The notes under the pieces are model-generated. The model searched no databases. It worked only from the letters and a program-made list of their open reading frames with translations, and was not told the DNA's origin. Of a DNA stretch of 29,703 nt, positions 7,950-18,100 are shown piece by piece. The first letter of the stretch is position 1, and each line of letters opens with the position of its first letter. Where the stretch lies: contig JAWODZ010000028.1 in the NCBI GenBank assembly GCA_046483025.1, positions 1 to 29,703 of the forward strand, given 5' to 3'. The position numbers were made by a program, and so were the translations under genes. The DNA is from CAYUAG01 sp046483025 (GTDB lineage Bacteria; Zhuqueibacterota; QNDG01; CAYUAG01).

Positions 7950-9563
7950 ATGTTCAAATCTCTGACAATGCTGGATTTTTTTATCATTCTGATTTATTTT
8001 GGTCTTCTGCTGACTGTTGGATTTTATTATTCCAGAAAAGAAAAAAACAGCAGTGAATATTTTCTTGCAGGCCGAAATGTCGGCTGGGTGGCAATAGGAT
8101 CATCAATGTTTGCAGCTAATATCTCAAGTGAACACTTTATTGGTCTGGCCGGTGCAGGAGCGTCACGGGGCATAACAGCCGGAAATTTTGAACTGTTAGC
8201 GTGTTTCATGGTACTGCTCCTGGGATGGGTCTTTGCTCCCCTTTATCTGAAAATGGGTGTATTTACACTGCCGGAGTTTCTGGAAAAACGATATAACAGA
8301 TCCTGTAGAGTGTATTTAACTTCTGTATCTCTTATCGCCTATGTATTTACTAAAATTTCCGTCACCATACTGGCAGGTGGATTTTTGCTCTATGAAACAC
8401 TAGGGTGGGATATCGCTACTTCTGCAGTGGTGATCGTTGTCATTGCCGGTATTTACTCCATTGCAGGCGGGCTTAATGCTATAGTCAGAGTTGATATTTT
8501 GCAAACAATTGTTTTAATTGCAGGTGCAACAATACTTACTTTATTTGGGTTACATGAAATTGGTGGTTTTGCAGCTCTGCGAGCAGCGGTTCCGATGGGT
8601 CATTTCGAATTATTTAAACCATTTTCTGATCCAGATTTCCCCTGGACAGGTATTGTGTTGGGAGCACCTATTCTTGGTATCTGGTACTGGTGTACAGATC
8701 AATATATTGTGCAGCGAATACTGGGTGCAAAAAATATCATGCAGGCACGCAGCGGTGCTATCTTTGCAGGATTCCTTAAACTATTACCGCTTTTCATACT
8801 CATTTTACCGGGTATTATCGCCCTGGCCCTTTATGGTAACGGAAATCTTGGGGACAGAGCATTCCCTTTACTTGTTGCCGGGAATTTATTGCCCGCAGGT
8901 ATAAAAGGGATTGTTATTGCCAGCTTGTTGGCTGCTCTTATTTCATCTTTAGCAAGTGTGTTTAACAGTAGTTCCACACTTTTTACTATGGATTTTTATC
9001 GTAATCTCCGCAAGAAAGCTAAAGATGACGAATTGGTGCTTGTAGGTCGACTCTCAACTACAGTTTTGGTAATAACAGCCATACTGGCAATACCTTTTAT
9101 CAAATTTATCAGCACTAACATGTATGTATATCTACAAAGCATGCAGGCCTACATTAGTCCGCCCATAGCAGCAGTATTCATCTGGGGTATCATCTGGAAA
9201 AAAGGCACAGGGAAAGCAGCTATTATTACTCTTGTAACCGGCGGTATTATCGGAGGAATTAGACTGATTGTCGAACTTCTAAAAAAGACCGGACATACAA
9301 TATGGGAACCATTACATTCACTGATAATGATTAATTTTCTGCATTTTGCTGTTATTCTGTTTGTTTTCTCCAGCGGAATTCTGATAATAACAAGTTTTAT
9401 GTCAACAGAAAGTTTTCAAAAGAAATATTCTCAAATTCTGGCAAGCCAGGAAAAAGATAAAAAACTAATTGGGACAGGGTTTTCGGTTAGTAAAAGATTG
9501 AATGTTGTTCTATCGACTCTACTGGTTTGTATAGTCGTTAGTTTGTACGTTTATTTTTTTTAG
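7950..9563 (+). CDS. SGLT-type sodium/sugar symporter (SSS family)
   Basis: Inner-membrane Na+-coupled solute symporter of 537 aa with about 14 hydrophobic segments. The motif block SSEHFIGLAGAGASRG (59-74), followed by GNFE (78-81), matches SGLT proteins. His62 and Glu81 are 19 residues apart, the same spacing as the sugar-contacting His83 and Glu102 of human SGLT1. WYWCTDQYIVQR (245-256) is nearly the SGLT1 signature (human: WYWCTDQ followed by VIVQR). This makes a hexose, most likely glucose or galactose, the likely substrate. Its position between two GH3 glucosidases and the surface binding and receptor genes fits uptake of released glucose across the inner membrane. Sugar identity remains inferred. 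Confidence 0.92.
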   Translation: MFKSLTMLDFFIILIYFGLLLTVGFYYSRKEKNSSEYFLAGRNVGWVAIGSSMFAANISSEHFIGLAGAGASRGITAGNFELLACFMVLLLGWVFAPLYLKMGVFTLPEFLEKRYNRSCRVYLTSVSLIAYVFTKISVTILAGGFLLYETLGWDIATSAVVIVVIAGIYSIAGGLNAIVRVDILQTIVLIAGATILTLFGLHEIGGFAALRAAVPMGHFELFKPFSDPDFPWTGIVLGAPILGIWYWCTDQYIVQRILGAKNIMQARSGAIFAGFLKLLPLFILILPGIIALALYGNGNLGDRAFPLLVAGNLLPAGIKGIVIASLLAALISSLASVFNSSSTLFTMDFYRNLRKKAKDDELVLVGRLSTTVLVITAILAIPFIKFISTNMYVYLQSMQAYISPPIAAVFIWGIIWKKGTGKAAIITLVTGGIIGGIRLIVELLKKTGHTIWEPLHSLIMINFLHFAVILFVFSSGILIITSFMSTESFQKKYSQILASQEKDKKLIGTGFSVSKRLNVVLSTLLVCIVVSLYVYFF

Positions 9564-9586
9564 TAAAAATTTTTAATGGAAGAAAA

Positions 9587-9630
9587 ATAATCACGAAAGG
9601 GGGTGAATAAAAAACTTTTCGTTATTTTTG
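9587..9630 (+). terminator. Imperfect stem-loop after the symporter gene
   Basis: An AAAATAA...CGAAAG arm pairs imperfectly with CTTTTCGTTATTTTT, which ends in a T run. It may end transcription of the symporter gene or attenuate read-through into the next gene. The pairing has bulges and the GC content is low, so support is weak. Confidence 0.25.
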
Positions 9631-9663
9631 TAATTATCATAAAATTAAAAGAAGGAGAACATT

Positions 9664-12198
9664 ATGAAGAAAAACTTGATATTAGCTATTGTAATTGTGG
9701 TAATGCTTCCGGTATTAGTACTGGCTCAGGATCAGGTGATCAACAGTTTTGATGAGGCTCCGGCTGACACTAACTACTGGGCCTATTTCGACAATCATGG
9801 AGGACAGCATTATCAAACCAGTGATAATGCCGATTCAGCCAAGGGCTGGATCCTGATCGATTATGTTGATGATCCGGTCCAGGAAGGCAGCGGAGCCATG
9901 GAACTGGACTGGTCTGCTCACAATATCGAAGGCTGGGGCGGGTATACCAAACTGGAACACTGGAATCCGGATTCCAATAGTGTATACGACTGGTCTGCCT
10001 ATGATTCACTGGTTATTTGGTATTACAATGAAACACCCTGCTCAACGCCAACCACAGTACATTTCCGTATTAATCTGCAGGATGTAAGCGATTCTGAGAA
10101 CGGGGCAAAAACCTACAATGTACTGGAAACAGAATACTACTATTCTTTTCATTACATTCTGGATAATGATCCGGGATGGAACAGAATATGTATGCCGCTC
10201 AAGGACGGCAGAGGTGATCCCACCCTGGATGAATGGGGCGGAGAAGCTTTTAACCGCACTGGATGGTCTGGAATCTCTGGAAATGATAAACTCGATCTGG
10301 ATAAAATAAAGGGATTCTCATTTGAGTTTTCCATCGGTGGTGCCGGTGAAGGAAATGCAGAAACAGGAACAATTATCTTTGACTACATGGCCTTAACAGG
10401 TTTTAAAGTGTTGCCCATTGTTTTCTTTAACGGAAAAACCCTTAATCCCAAATTAGCCGGTTTTACCTGGGGTCAATCTACTCTGGAGATAGAAGAGGAT
10501 GCCGGAGCAACAGAAAGCACCAACGCACTGAAATGGGTACAGGGTGATGAATGGGGTAACGGCTGGTCCGGTGCAGGCTGGAATATAACACCTGCTATTG
10601 ATATGAGTGCTGCCTGGCTTGTTGATTCACTGAAATTTAAAATGAAAACAGATGCCGGCGTAGAGACTATTGGCTGGCAGTTTGAAAGCGGAGAACATAA
10701 GGCAAAAATTACATTCGATCCTGTTGATGACGGTGAATGGCATCAATATGCCATAGCTCTGTCTGATTTTGCTCTGGTTGAAGGTACTGCCCTGGATACA
10801 TCCGCAATCGGTGTTTTTCAATTTATGGCTGAAGGAAATGCTGTTGCAGGTAATACCATATATATTGATGATCTCTGGACCGGTAATCCGGTTATTGATA
10901 TCATTCCTCCGGCAGCACCTACAGGAGTAAGTACAGTCACTGCTGATTACTATAATCTGGTAATCTGGACAGATGTTCCTGGTGAATCTGAGGAAGTCTA
11001 TAATGTTTATGCCAGTAAGGAACCCATTACTGATATCAGTGCTCAGGGTGTGGAAACTGTAGCCACAGGCATAGCAGAAGATGTGCAGACTGCCACCCAC
11101 TGGCTCTATTATCCTCTTGAAGATACAGATCTGGATTATTATTATGCAGTTACCTGTACAGACGCATCCGGCAATACCGGTACTTTCGGTGCAACTGCAG
11201 GTGCTACGAACAACACAGCCAAAGGTATCCCCACCATTTCACTTAATCCTCCTGCCAATTTTGTGGCAGACGGTGATCTGAGTGAATGGGATGCTTCCGG
11301 CATTATACCCTTTGAGTTGTCACCGGAAGAGAATAATGTCTGGGAAACGGTTGATGATGCTGATGACCTCAGTGCTTTGATTTATATGGCAATTGACGAT
11401 GATGCTTTGTATATTGCTGCAGATGTCATTGATGATGTATATAACTACGGAACAGGTGACTGGTGGAATCAGGATGTATTTCAGATCTTCCTGGGACTTT
11501 ACAATCAAACCGGGCCTGCACATACTTCTATCAAACGCGGTGAAGAACCAGATTATATTTTCTATGCTAATGAAGAAAATTTTGTACGTGATTATTCTAA
11601 TAGTTTGGGTGCACTCTGGACGCCGGAAGACGACAACTATTATTTCAGCGATCTGGGTGGTTCAGACTATATAGTTGAAGTTAAAATCCCTCTGGATTCA
11701 CTTGTAGAAACCAACGGTGCTACTGATGATGACCGATTTCATCCGAAACGGGGTATGAGAGTGCCAATCGATCTGTATCTGCATGATAATGACGGTACCT
11801 GGGAAGGAAACCTGGGCTTCTCCCCCAATGCTAATGATCTGCAGTGGTCAACTGTAACCGAATGGGCATATACCTGGATAGGTGATACTGCTGGCATAAC
11901 AACCAGTGTAGAAGATAAAGATTTACATCTGCCTTCACGCTTCGAATTGTCACAGAATTATCCCAATCCATTTAATCCTGTGACCACAATTCATTTTAAT
12001 CTTCCTGCTAAACATCATGTGAAGCTTGAGGTGTATGATGTAATCGGCCGTAAAGTATCAACATTGGTAAATGAATTCAGAGAAGCCGGTGAGCATACTG
12101 TCAAATTCGATGCTTCAGATCTGTCAACCGGTATTTATTTCTATCGTATTCAGGCCGGGAAGTTTACAGAAATGAAAAAAATGATTTTTATGAAGTAA
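9664..12198 (+). CDS. Secreted multidomain carbohydrate-binding protein with T9SS tail
   Basis: No catalytic domain is recognised in these 844 aa. A signal peptide (1-21, ending VLAQ) follows a GAAGGAG ribosome site. Two jelly-roll modules follow. Residues about 25-248 begin with INSFDEAP and end in a DYMALTGF strand; about 250-410 end IYIDDLWTG. Both look like CBM11/CIA30-type or related sandwich CBMs. An FnIII-like domain (about 417-510) comes next. About 525-742 is a CBM9/DOMON-type fold (ADGDLSEWD, ALYIAADVIDD, WWNQDVFQIFL). The tail has SQNYPNPFNP (763-772), a classic T9SS type A sorting domain. I infer a cell-surface glycan-binding protein, possibly filling the role of SusD or SusE/F for the TonB receptor next door. 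The binding specificity is unknown. A non-catalytic scaffold without sugar binding is the alternative. Confidence 0.8.
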   Translation: MKKNLILAIVIVVMLPVLVLAQDQVINSFDEAPADTNYWAYFDNHGGQHYQTSDNADSAKGWILIDYVDDPVQEGSGAMELDWSAHNIEGWGGYTKLEHWNPDSNSVYDWSAYDSLVIWYYNETPCSTPTTVHFRINLQDVSDSENGAKTYNVLETEYYYSFHYILDNDPGWNRICMPLKDGRGDPTLDEWGGEAFNRTGWSGISGNDKLDLDKIKGFSFEFSIGGAGEGNAETGTIIFDYMALTGFKVLPIVFFNGKTLNPKLAGFTWGQSTLEIEEDAGATESTNALKWVQGDEWGNGWSGAGWNITPAIDMSAAWLVDSLKFKMKTDAGVETIGWQFESGEHKAKITFDPVDDGEWHQYAIALSDFALVEGTALDTSAIGVFQFMAEGNAVAGNTIYIDDLWTGNPVIDIIPPAAPTGVSTVTADYYNLVIWTDVPGESEEVYNVYASKEPITDISAQGVETVATGIAEDVQTATHWLYYPLEDTDLDYYYAVTCTDASGNTGTFGATAGATNNTAKGIPTISLNPPANFVADGDLSEWDASGIIPFELSPEENNVWETVDDADDLSALIYMAIDDDALYIAADVIDDVYNYGTGDWWNQDVFQIFLGLYNQTGPAHTSIKRGEEPDYIFYANEENFVRDYSNSLGALWTPEDDNYYFSDLGGSDYIVEVKIPLDSLVETNGATDDDRFHPKRGMRVPIDLYLHDNDGTWEGNLGFSPNANDLQWSTVTEWAYTWIGDTAGITTSVEDKDLHLPSRFELSQNYPNPFNPVTTIHFNLPAKHHVKLEVYDVIGRKVSTLVNEFREAGEHTVKFDASDLSTGIYFYRIQAGKFTEMKKMIFMK

Positions 12199-12247
12199 CA
12201 AAATCCCAGGCGGAGGTATATAAAAAAACATAGTTTTATATGATAAT

Positions 12248-12316
12248 GTCATACTGAGCGCAGTCGGAGAGTTTATTATTTTTACAGATTTTGTCTTCGA
12301 CTTCGCTCAGGCTGAC
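12248..12316. repeat. REP-like imperfect inverted repeat
   Basis: The left arm is 12248-12270 (core CTGAGCGCAGTCG) and the right arm 12294-12316 (core CGACTTCGCTCAG). They pair at 19 of 23 positions around a 23-base T-rich loop. The core resembles a CTGAGCGAAGTCGAAG-type element that I recall as dispersed in many bacterial genomes; I cannot check other copies here. It occupies most of the 214-base gap between the binding protein and the receptor. It is more GC-rich than its surroundings and may also stabilise or stop the upstream transcript. Confidence 0.6.
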
Positions 12317-12412
12317 TATATGATGACTTTTTTAAATAGCCCCGCACAGTCATTAAAAGCTGAAAATTAACCAATGAACTGCCGTAAGATAAAATTGTAA
12401 AAAGGAAATATT

Positions 12413-15100
12413 ATGAAAGGGATGGGCACGATTATAAAATTAATGGTTTTATGTTTTCTTCTACCTAAGATGCTCCTATCACAGACAACCGGAAAAATAA
12501 TCGGTAAAGTAACAGTCGCTAATTCTGGTGAAGCATTAGTGGGAGCAAACGTGGTAATAGAAGAAACTACCAGAGGAACTGCTACTGACGATAAAGGTGA
12601 TTTCTATATACTGAACATACCACCTGGAAAATATACTATCCGGGTAATGTATATGGGCTATAAAACAAAGCAAATTGAGAATGTACGGGTCTCGGTAAAT
12701 AGAACATCTTATCTGGATATTGAAATGGAAGAGAGTGTTATTCAAGGAGAATCTGTAGTAATACAAGCGGACAGGGTAACATTGAAAAAAGACCAGACAA
12801 GTTCTATACGCAACGTATCAGGAGAACAAATGGAAATAATGCCGTTGGAAGATATTGGTGCAGCTGTAGGCATGCAGGCCGGTGTAGTTGATGGTCATTT
12901 CCGTGGTGGTCGCTTAACTGAAGTATCTTACTTGATCGACGGCATTCCAGTTACTGAATCATTTGGCGGAGCTGGTAAATCAGTGGATCTGGAGCCGGAA
13001 GCAGTAGCTGATCTGGAAGTAATAACCGGATCCTTCAATGCTGAATATGGTCAGGCTATGAGCGGTATTGTCAATGCAGTGACCAAAAGTGGCAGTAAAA
13101 ATTTTCATGGAACAATATCTGCGCAGCTTGCCAATTTTTTCACTCCTCATAAGGATATTTTCATTGGACTGAAAGATGATGAACTGAATAGAAATCAGGA
13201 TTACAAATTCAGTTTAAGTGGACCAATTTGGAAAGACAAACTTACCTTTTTTACAAATCTACGCTACCAGATGAACGAAAACCACTTGAATGGTATTCGT
13301 CGTTTTAATCCCTGGGACTATAGTAACTACGAATCTGTTGATCCATCTTTATGGTACACAGAACACACAGGAGACAACAGTTATGTACCCATGAACCGCA
13401 GTAAGAATTTATCGGGTATGGCAAAATTGAGTATCAAACCATTATTAGCATTAAAAACCTCCCTTCTTGCTACGTATAATAAAGATAACTGGCATAATTA
13501 TAATCATACCTTTAAATACAATCCTGATGGTATGGCATCCACTCACCGGGAATCAAAGATGCTTGCACTGGAAATCAACCATTTGATCAGCAATAAAATG
13601 TTTTATGAAATAAAACTTTCTGCCATGCAGCATGATCACGGCTGGTATGTATATGAAAATCCTCTGGACTCTAATTACGTACATGATAAGTATTTACGTA
13701 ATACTGGTCCGGGTTTTTATACCGGTGGTCAGCAAAAAGGACATGATGTACGCATCAAAAAGGAATATACTGGAAAATTTGATATCAGCTGGCAGATTAC
13801 CAAGCACCATAATATTAAAACTGGAGTGCATTTCATTCAACACGATCTGGATAATCAGTATCATGAAATTCGTAATGAATATTACGGTACTCAGTGGGAA
13901 AATGAACTTTATGAACCGACAATTCTTCCGGATTCTTCGATTTATGCGGATGTGTATAGAGTAAAACCAATAGAATTTGCAGGTTTTATTCAGGACAAGA
14001 TGGAATTCAATGAGATGGTAATCAATCTGGGTGTGCGCTATGAATACTTCGATCCAAAAACAGTATACCCTACTCAGCGGCGTAACCCGGCAAACCAGCT
14101 TAACTTTCCTGATAATTTAGAGAAAATGTCGGAATACAAACCAGCAGACCCGAAAATCCAGTTAAGCCCCAGATTGGGTCTTGCCTATCAACTGGGTGAA
14201 GCTGCTCTGTTAAGATTCAGCTACGGTCATTTTCGAAAGATGCCGCCATTTTATGCCATGTATGAAAATCATGCTTTTCGGGTAGCTCCTACTGATTTCG
14301 TCACAACTATGGGGAATGCCCAGATAAAAGCAGAAAAAACTATTCAGTATGAAATCGGACTATGGCAGCAGATAATGGAGGGAATGGGTATAGAAATAGC
14401 ACTTTATTATCGTGATATTTATGATATGCTGAGTGCAAAAGTCATTACAACGTTTAATCAAATTGAATATGGACTTTATTCTAACAAGGATTATGGTAAT
14501 GCCAAAGGTCTTGAAGTAAAGTATGATTTTGTTTCAGGTCCCTTTTCTGCCTTCCTGAATTATACTTTACAGTATACAAGGGGTAATGCAGATAATCCAT
14601 TACAAACATTCACCAGAGCCGGAAACAGTATGGACCCTATTCCCCGACTCATTCCCATGAGCTGGGATCAGCGTCACACCTTGAATCTGACTCTGGGGTA
14701 TAATACAAAAGAGTACGGTCTTACCATGACCGGTTACTATAACAGTGGTTCACCCTATACCTGGACACCGGTAAGTGAGAGCATGTTATCAAGAGTAAAT
14801 CTTTATCCCAACAATGCCTCACGGCCAGAACGTTTGAATGTTGATCTTGCCGGATACTATAAGATTGCTATTCCCGGACCCTTTACAGCAAAATTGATTT
14901 TAAATGTATATAATTTATTTGATACTCTGAATGAAGTTTGGGTTAACGCAGAAACAGGAAGAGCTTATACAGCCATTATCCGTGAGACTGATCTGGCGGC
15001 TCATCATAGTGATTTTAACACTTACAAGGATGTAGTACAGAATCCCTCCATGTATTCAGCTCCCCGGATGATAAAAGTAGGTTTGGAGTTAATGTTTTAA
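12413..15100 (+). CDS. TonB-dependent outer-membrane receptor (SusC/CarboxypepD-reg type)
   Basis: Energy-dependent outer-membrane transporter, 895 aa. The start has AAAGGAA 6-7 bases upstream and a signal peptide (1-24). A carboxypeptidase-regulatory-like Ig domain (about 27-105: GKVTVANSGEALVGANV, then GDFYILNIPPGKYTI) precedes the plug (about 125-230: FRGGRLTEVSYLIDGIPV, NAEYGQAMSGIVNAVTKSG). A long beta-barrel follows and ends in Phe (GLELMF), the usual outer-membrane assembly signal. No SusD-like gene follows; the partner position is taken by a 1149-aa secreted protein and a PorV-like protein. Within this locus it is the obvious candidate for oligosaccharide import, but the sequence itself does not define the ligand. 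Confidence 0.93.
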   Translation: MKGMGTIIKLMVLCFLLPKMLLSQTTGKIIGKVTVANSGEALVGANVVIEETTRGTATDDKGDFYILNIPPGKYTIRVMYMGYKTKQIENVRVSVNRTSYLDIEMEESVIQGESVVIQADRVTLKKDQTSSIRNVSGEQMEIMPLEDIGAAVGMQAGVVDGHFRGGRLTEVSYLIDGIPVTESFGGAGKSVDLEPEAVADLEVITGSFNAEYGQAMSGIVNAVTKSGSKNFHGTISAQLANFFTPHKDIFIGLKDDELNRNQDYKFSLSGPIWKDKLTFFTNLRYQMNENHLNGIRRFNPWDYSNYESVDPSLWYTEHTGDNSYVPMNRSKNLSGMAKLSIKPLLALKTSLLATYNKDNWHNYNHTFKYNPDGMASTHRESKMLALEINHLISNKMFYEIKLSAMQHDHGWYVYENPLDSNYVHDKYLRNTGPGFYTGGQQKGHDVRIKKEYTGKFDISWQITKHHNIKTGVHFIQHDLDNQYHEIRNEYYGTQWENELYEPTILPDSSIYADVYRVKPIEFAGFIQDKMEFNEMVINLGVRYEYFDPKTVYPTQRRNPANQLNFPDNLEKMSEYKPADPKIQLSPRLGLAYQLGEAALLRFSYGHFRKMPPFYAMYENHAFRVAPTDFVTTMGNAQIKAEKTIQYEIGLWQQIMEGMGIEIALYYRDIYDMLSAKVITTFNQIEYGLYSNKDYGNAKGLEVKYDFVSGPFSAFLNYTLQYTRGNADNPLQTFTRAGNSMDPIPRLIPMSWDQRHTLNLTLGYNTKEYGLTMTGYYNSGSPYTWTPVSESMLSRVNLYPNNASRPERLNVDLAGYYKIAIPGPFTAKLILNVYNLFDTLNEVWVNAETGRAYTAIIRETDLAAHHSDFNTYKDVVQNPSMYSAPRMIKVGLELMF

Positions 15101-15108
15101 AAATAATT

Positions 15109-15143
15109 ATGTAGTTGGTTATCTACATCCGGGTAGCACCCGG
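15109..15143 (+). other. Two adjacent perfect hairpins between receptor and 1149-aa gene
   Basis: ATGTAG (15109-15114) pairs with CTACAT (15123-15128). Immediately after, CCGGGT (15129-15134) pairs with ACCCGG (15138-15143) around a 3-base loop. There is no strong T run after the second stem (TAAAATAT). They may be an attenuator or an RNA-processing and stability element that sets different expression of the two genes, rather than a full terminator. Confidence 0.45.
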
Positions 15144-15182
15144 TAAAATATCAAGGAAAAGGAAAAAAAGAGGTTATTTCGT

Positions 15183-18100
15183 ATGAGAAAATGGACAATG
15201 ATTTTAAGTATTACCCTTTTTTATATTTCTACCTCAGCAGTGCCCCTTCTGAGTCAGGGAAAATTATATGAAGGTCCGGACGATCCTGCAGGTGATATAG
15301 CTGCTGAAAGAGAAGGGTATATGACTGGAAATAGAGTCTATCTTTATTTTCAGAATACTACTGAACTGGCAAAATGGGTTCCTGGTACAGTAGGATCGCA
15401 ATGGTCACGCTGGCCTAATAATGAAATGGGGGTTCGGATGCTGGATGGTGTTGCCCTTCTTATTGGTGCGCGTGTCTATATTGAAAATGATACAATTCCG
15501 GTTACAGATATAAATGAAATAAACAGTAGAACTGATCTTGATACCCTCTACTTCCTGCAGACAAGCTACCGGGAAGAAATGGACACTGATCCCACCGGTA
15601 CCATTGAATGGGGGTTCTATCCGGTTTTTGGCTATTTCAATGAAAACAGCGAGTATCCTGCCATGAGTAATCGTTCTGATTCCTGGCCTGATGCAGGCTG
15701 GCCTGCAGCCGATAATCAACTTATCTGGCCCGGAGAATGGAACGGTCGTTTCGGAAGAGGTAAAACTGAGGCCGATCTGGAAACCTATTTTATAGTCAAT
15801 GATGCCCAGGATCAAGAGCACCTGGGACCAGAAGATCGGGTGAAGTATTACCCCCGTCCCGGTGTTTATATCGGTGACAAACGACCCGATGTGACCATTC
15901 AAGATGGCAAGCCCTGGGGTGGTTTAGGCTTAAGAGTCCAGCAGAGGGGATTCCAATGGAATAATCCTCAGGCACGCGACTGCATTTTCTGGGAATATAC
16001 AATTGCTAATATTTCCGATTATGACTTACCTGAAGTTGCTTTTGGGTACTGGGTGGATAATGGAATTGGCGGCGAACGTGATGATGAATTGGGCTACTTT
16101 AACCGGAAAATCGATCTGGCTTATTCCTGGGATATTGATGGGATTGGTCAGGGCGGTCTTCCAACCGGAACTATGGGGTTTGCATATCTTGAAAGCCCCA
16201 GCTTATCCTATGATGGTATAGACAATGATCTTGACGGACTAATTGATGAAAAGCGGGATAATCCGGCGACGAAGATTGTCGGATCGTATGACGGTATTGA
16301 TAATCTGTCCAGGTTTCTCGATTTCTATAATCTGAAAGAAGAAGACCTGCGTGAGCACTGGGATGCTGATGAAGACCAGGATTGGAATGATGGTAATGAT
16401 ATAAACGGAGATGGTATTTATCAGATCACGGAGGAGGCAGGTGATGATGTAGGGCTGGATGGTATTGGGCCAAAAGAAATAAATTATCCTGGACCGGATG
16501 AAGGAGAGTGTAACCACCGGCCCGATTTCCGTTCGGGAGTCGGCTGTGAACCGAACTTCGCTGAAACCGATGTTTCTGAATCAGATATGGTTGGTTTAAC
16601 CAGCTTTCAACTGTTTCCGGTTCCCAGTCATGCTTCCGAATATCACTGGTTCCGTGGGGATAAATCTATGTGGAATCTCATGTCGAGTGATACACTGATT
16701 GAATACCTGGGAAACATTTCTAATTTAATCGAGACTTTTGCTTCCGGTCCTTTCCCCCTCTACCAGGGAAGAACAGAGCGTATTTCAATGGCTTTATTAC
16801 ATTCCTATGATCCGCTTTCCTCTCTTAATTCAGATGATCATAAAGCGCCAGCTTTATTTGAAGCTAAACGTATTGTCCAGGTAATCTATGAGAGCGATTA
16901 TCGTTTTGCAAAACCTCCTGAAATGCCTACTCTGGAAGCCACAGCTGGAGACGGAAAGGTTATTCTTACCTGGGATAATCGTGCTGATACAAAAACTCGT
17001 GATCCTTTTCTGGGAAATGTAAATGATTTTGAAGGATATAAACTTTTTAAAGCTACAGATAAACGAATGTCTGATGCTGAAGTAATCACTGACGGTTATG
17101 GGACACCCATGCTGAAAAAACCAATTTTTCAATGCGATATTATTGACGGTAAAACAGGTTTTACTGATTTTGCACTGGTTAACGGAGTTGGCTATTACCT
17201 GGGAGAAGATTCTGGTATTACCCATTATTTTGTTGATAATGAAGTTGAAAATGGTCGTACTTACTATTATGCACTCGTTGCTTATGATTACGGAGCACCT
17301 GACATAGGGCCGGGTATTGCACCATCTGAAAACAGTATTTATATTGATCTGGATGAAAGTGAACAGATCCGTTCTGTTGGCCCCAATGTTCAGGTTGTCA
17401 CCCCTCATCAGATTGCAGCCGGATATATACCTCCGAACCTCGAGAGCGATGAAAACGGCATAACCTTCGGAGCCGGGACAGTGGGAGCGGAGATACTGGC
17501 ACATGGCAGCCTTAAAGGAAATCATCAGTATAAAGTTACTTTCTCAATAGATACTGTCTACTCTGTTGAGGAATATGATTATGGTTTCCAGTATGTAACC
17601 AATGGGCTGCAGGTCTATGATATTACAGATGGTAACCGCCTAGTTTATCAAGAATCTCCAAGTCAATTTGCTTTTGAAAATATAGTATATAATGAATCGT
17701 TCGATACATACACTTTAAAAAGTGGTGAAACAATTCATACTGATATATTTGAAGGATTACGATTAAACATTTATCAGCCTATGACAGTACCAAGTTTTGA
17801 TGCAGCAAATTCCGGCTGGATTATTGGCAATACCCCGTTAAATATAATTCCGTCTTCTGAAGAATCGGCTTATTTTGCCTGGGATTATGATATTATTTTC
17901 ACTGGAAACGATTCTACTTATACCGGACGGGTGACCATCAAAACCATGCGAGATGAAAACAACAAACGGATCTCTCGTTCTGCTTTGATAACTGAACATA
18001 GTTTTCCTTTTTATGTAATCAATAAATCCTTTCATGATAAAGAAAACGGTTATGAACTTATAGACTTAGTTGTTCACGACGTAAATGGTGATGGTCAGTT

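Noticed and set aside
10627..11100. Open frame of 157 codons on the minus strand with many Cys
   Set aside because: Antisense to the 844-aa binding protein; the Cys-rich make-up reflects the complement of its Asp/Thr/Ala codons.
12217..12242. AT-only hairpin right after the 844-aa gene as a terminator
   Set aside because: Eight A/T pairs without GC and no clear T run; too weak to claim.
15405..15902. Open frame of 165 codons on the minus strand
   Set aside because: Antisense to a well-supported secreted protein gene, with no family resemblance.
16854..17525. Open frame of 223 codons on the minus strand
   Set aside because: It lies wholly inside the 1149-aa gene, has no ribosome site, signal peptide or known domain, and reads as an antisense shadow.
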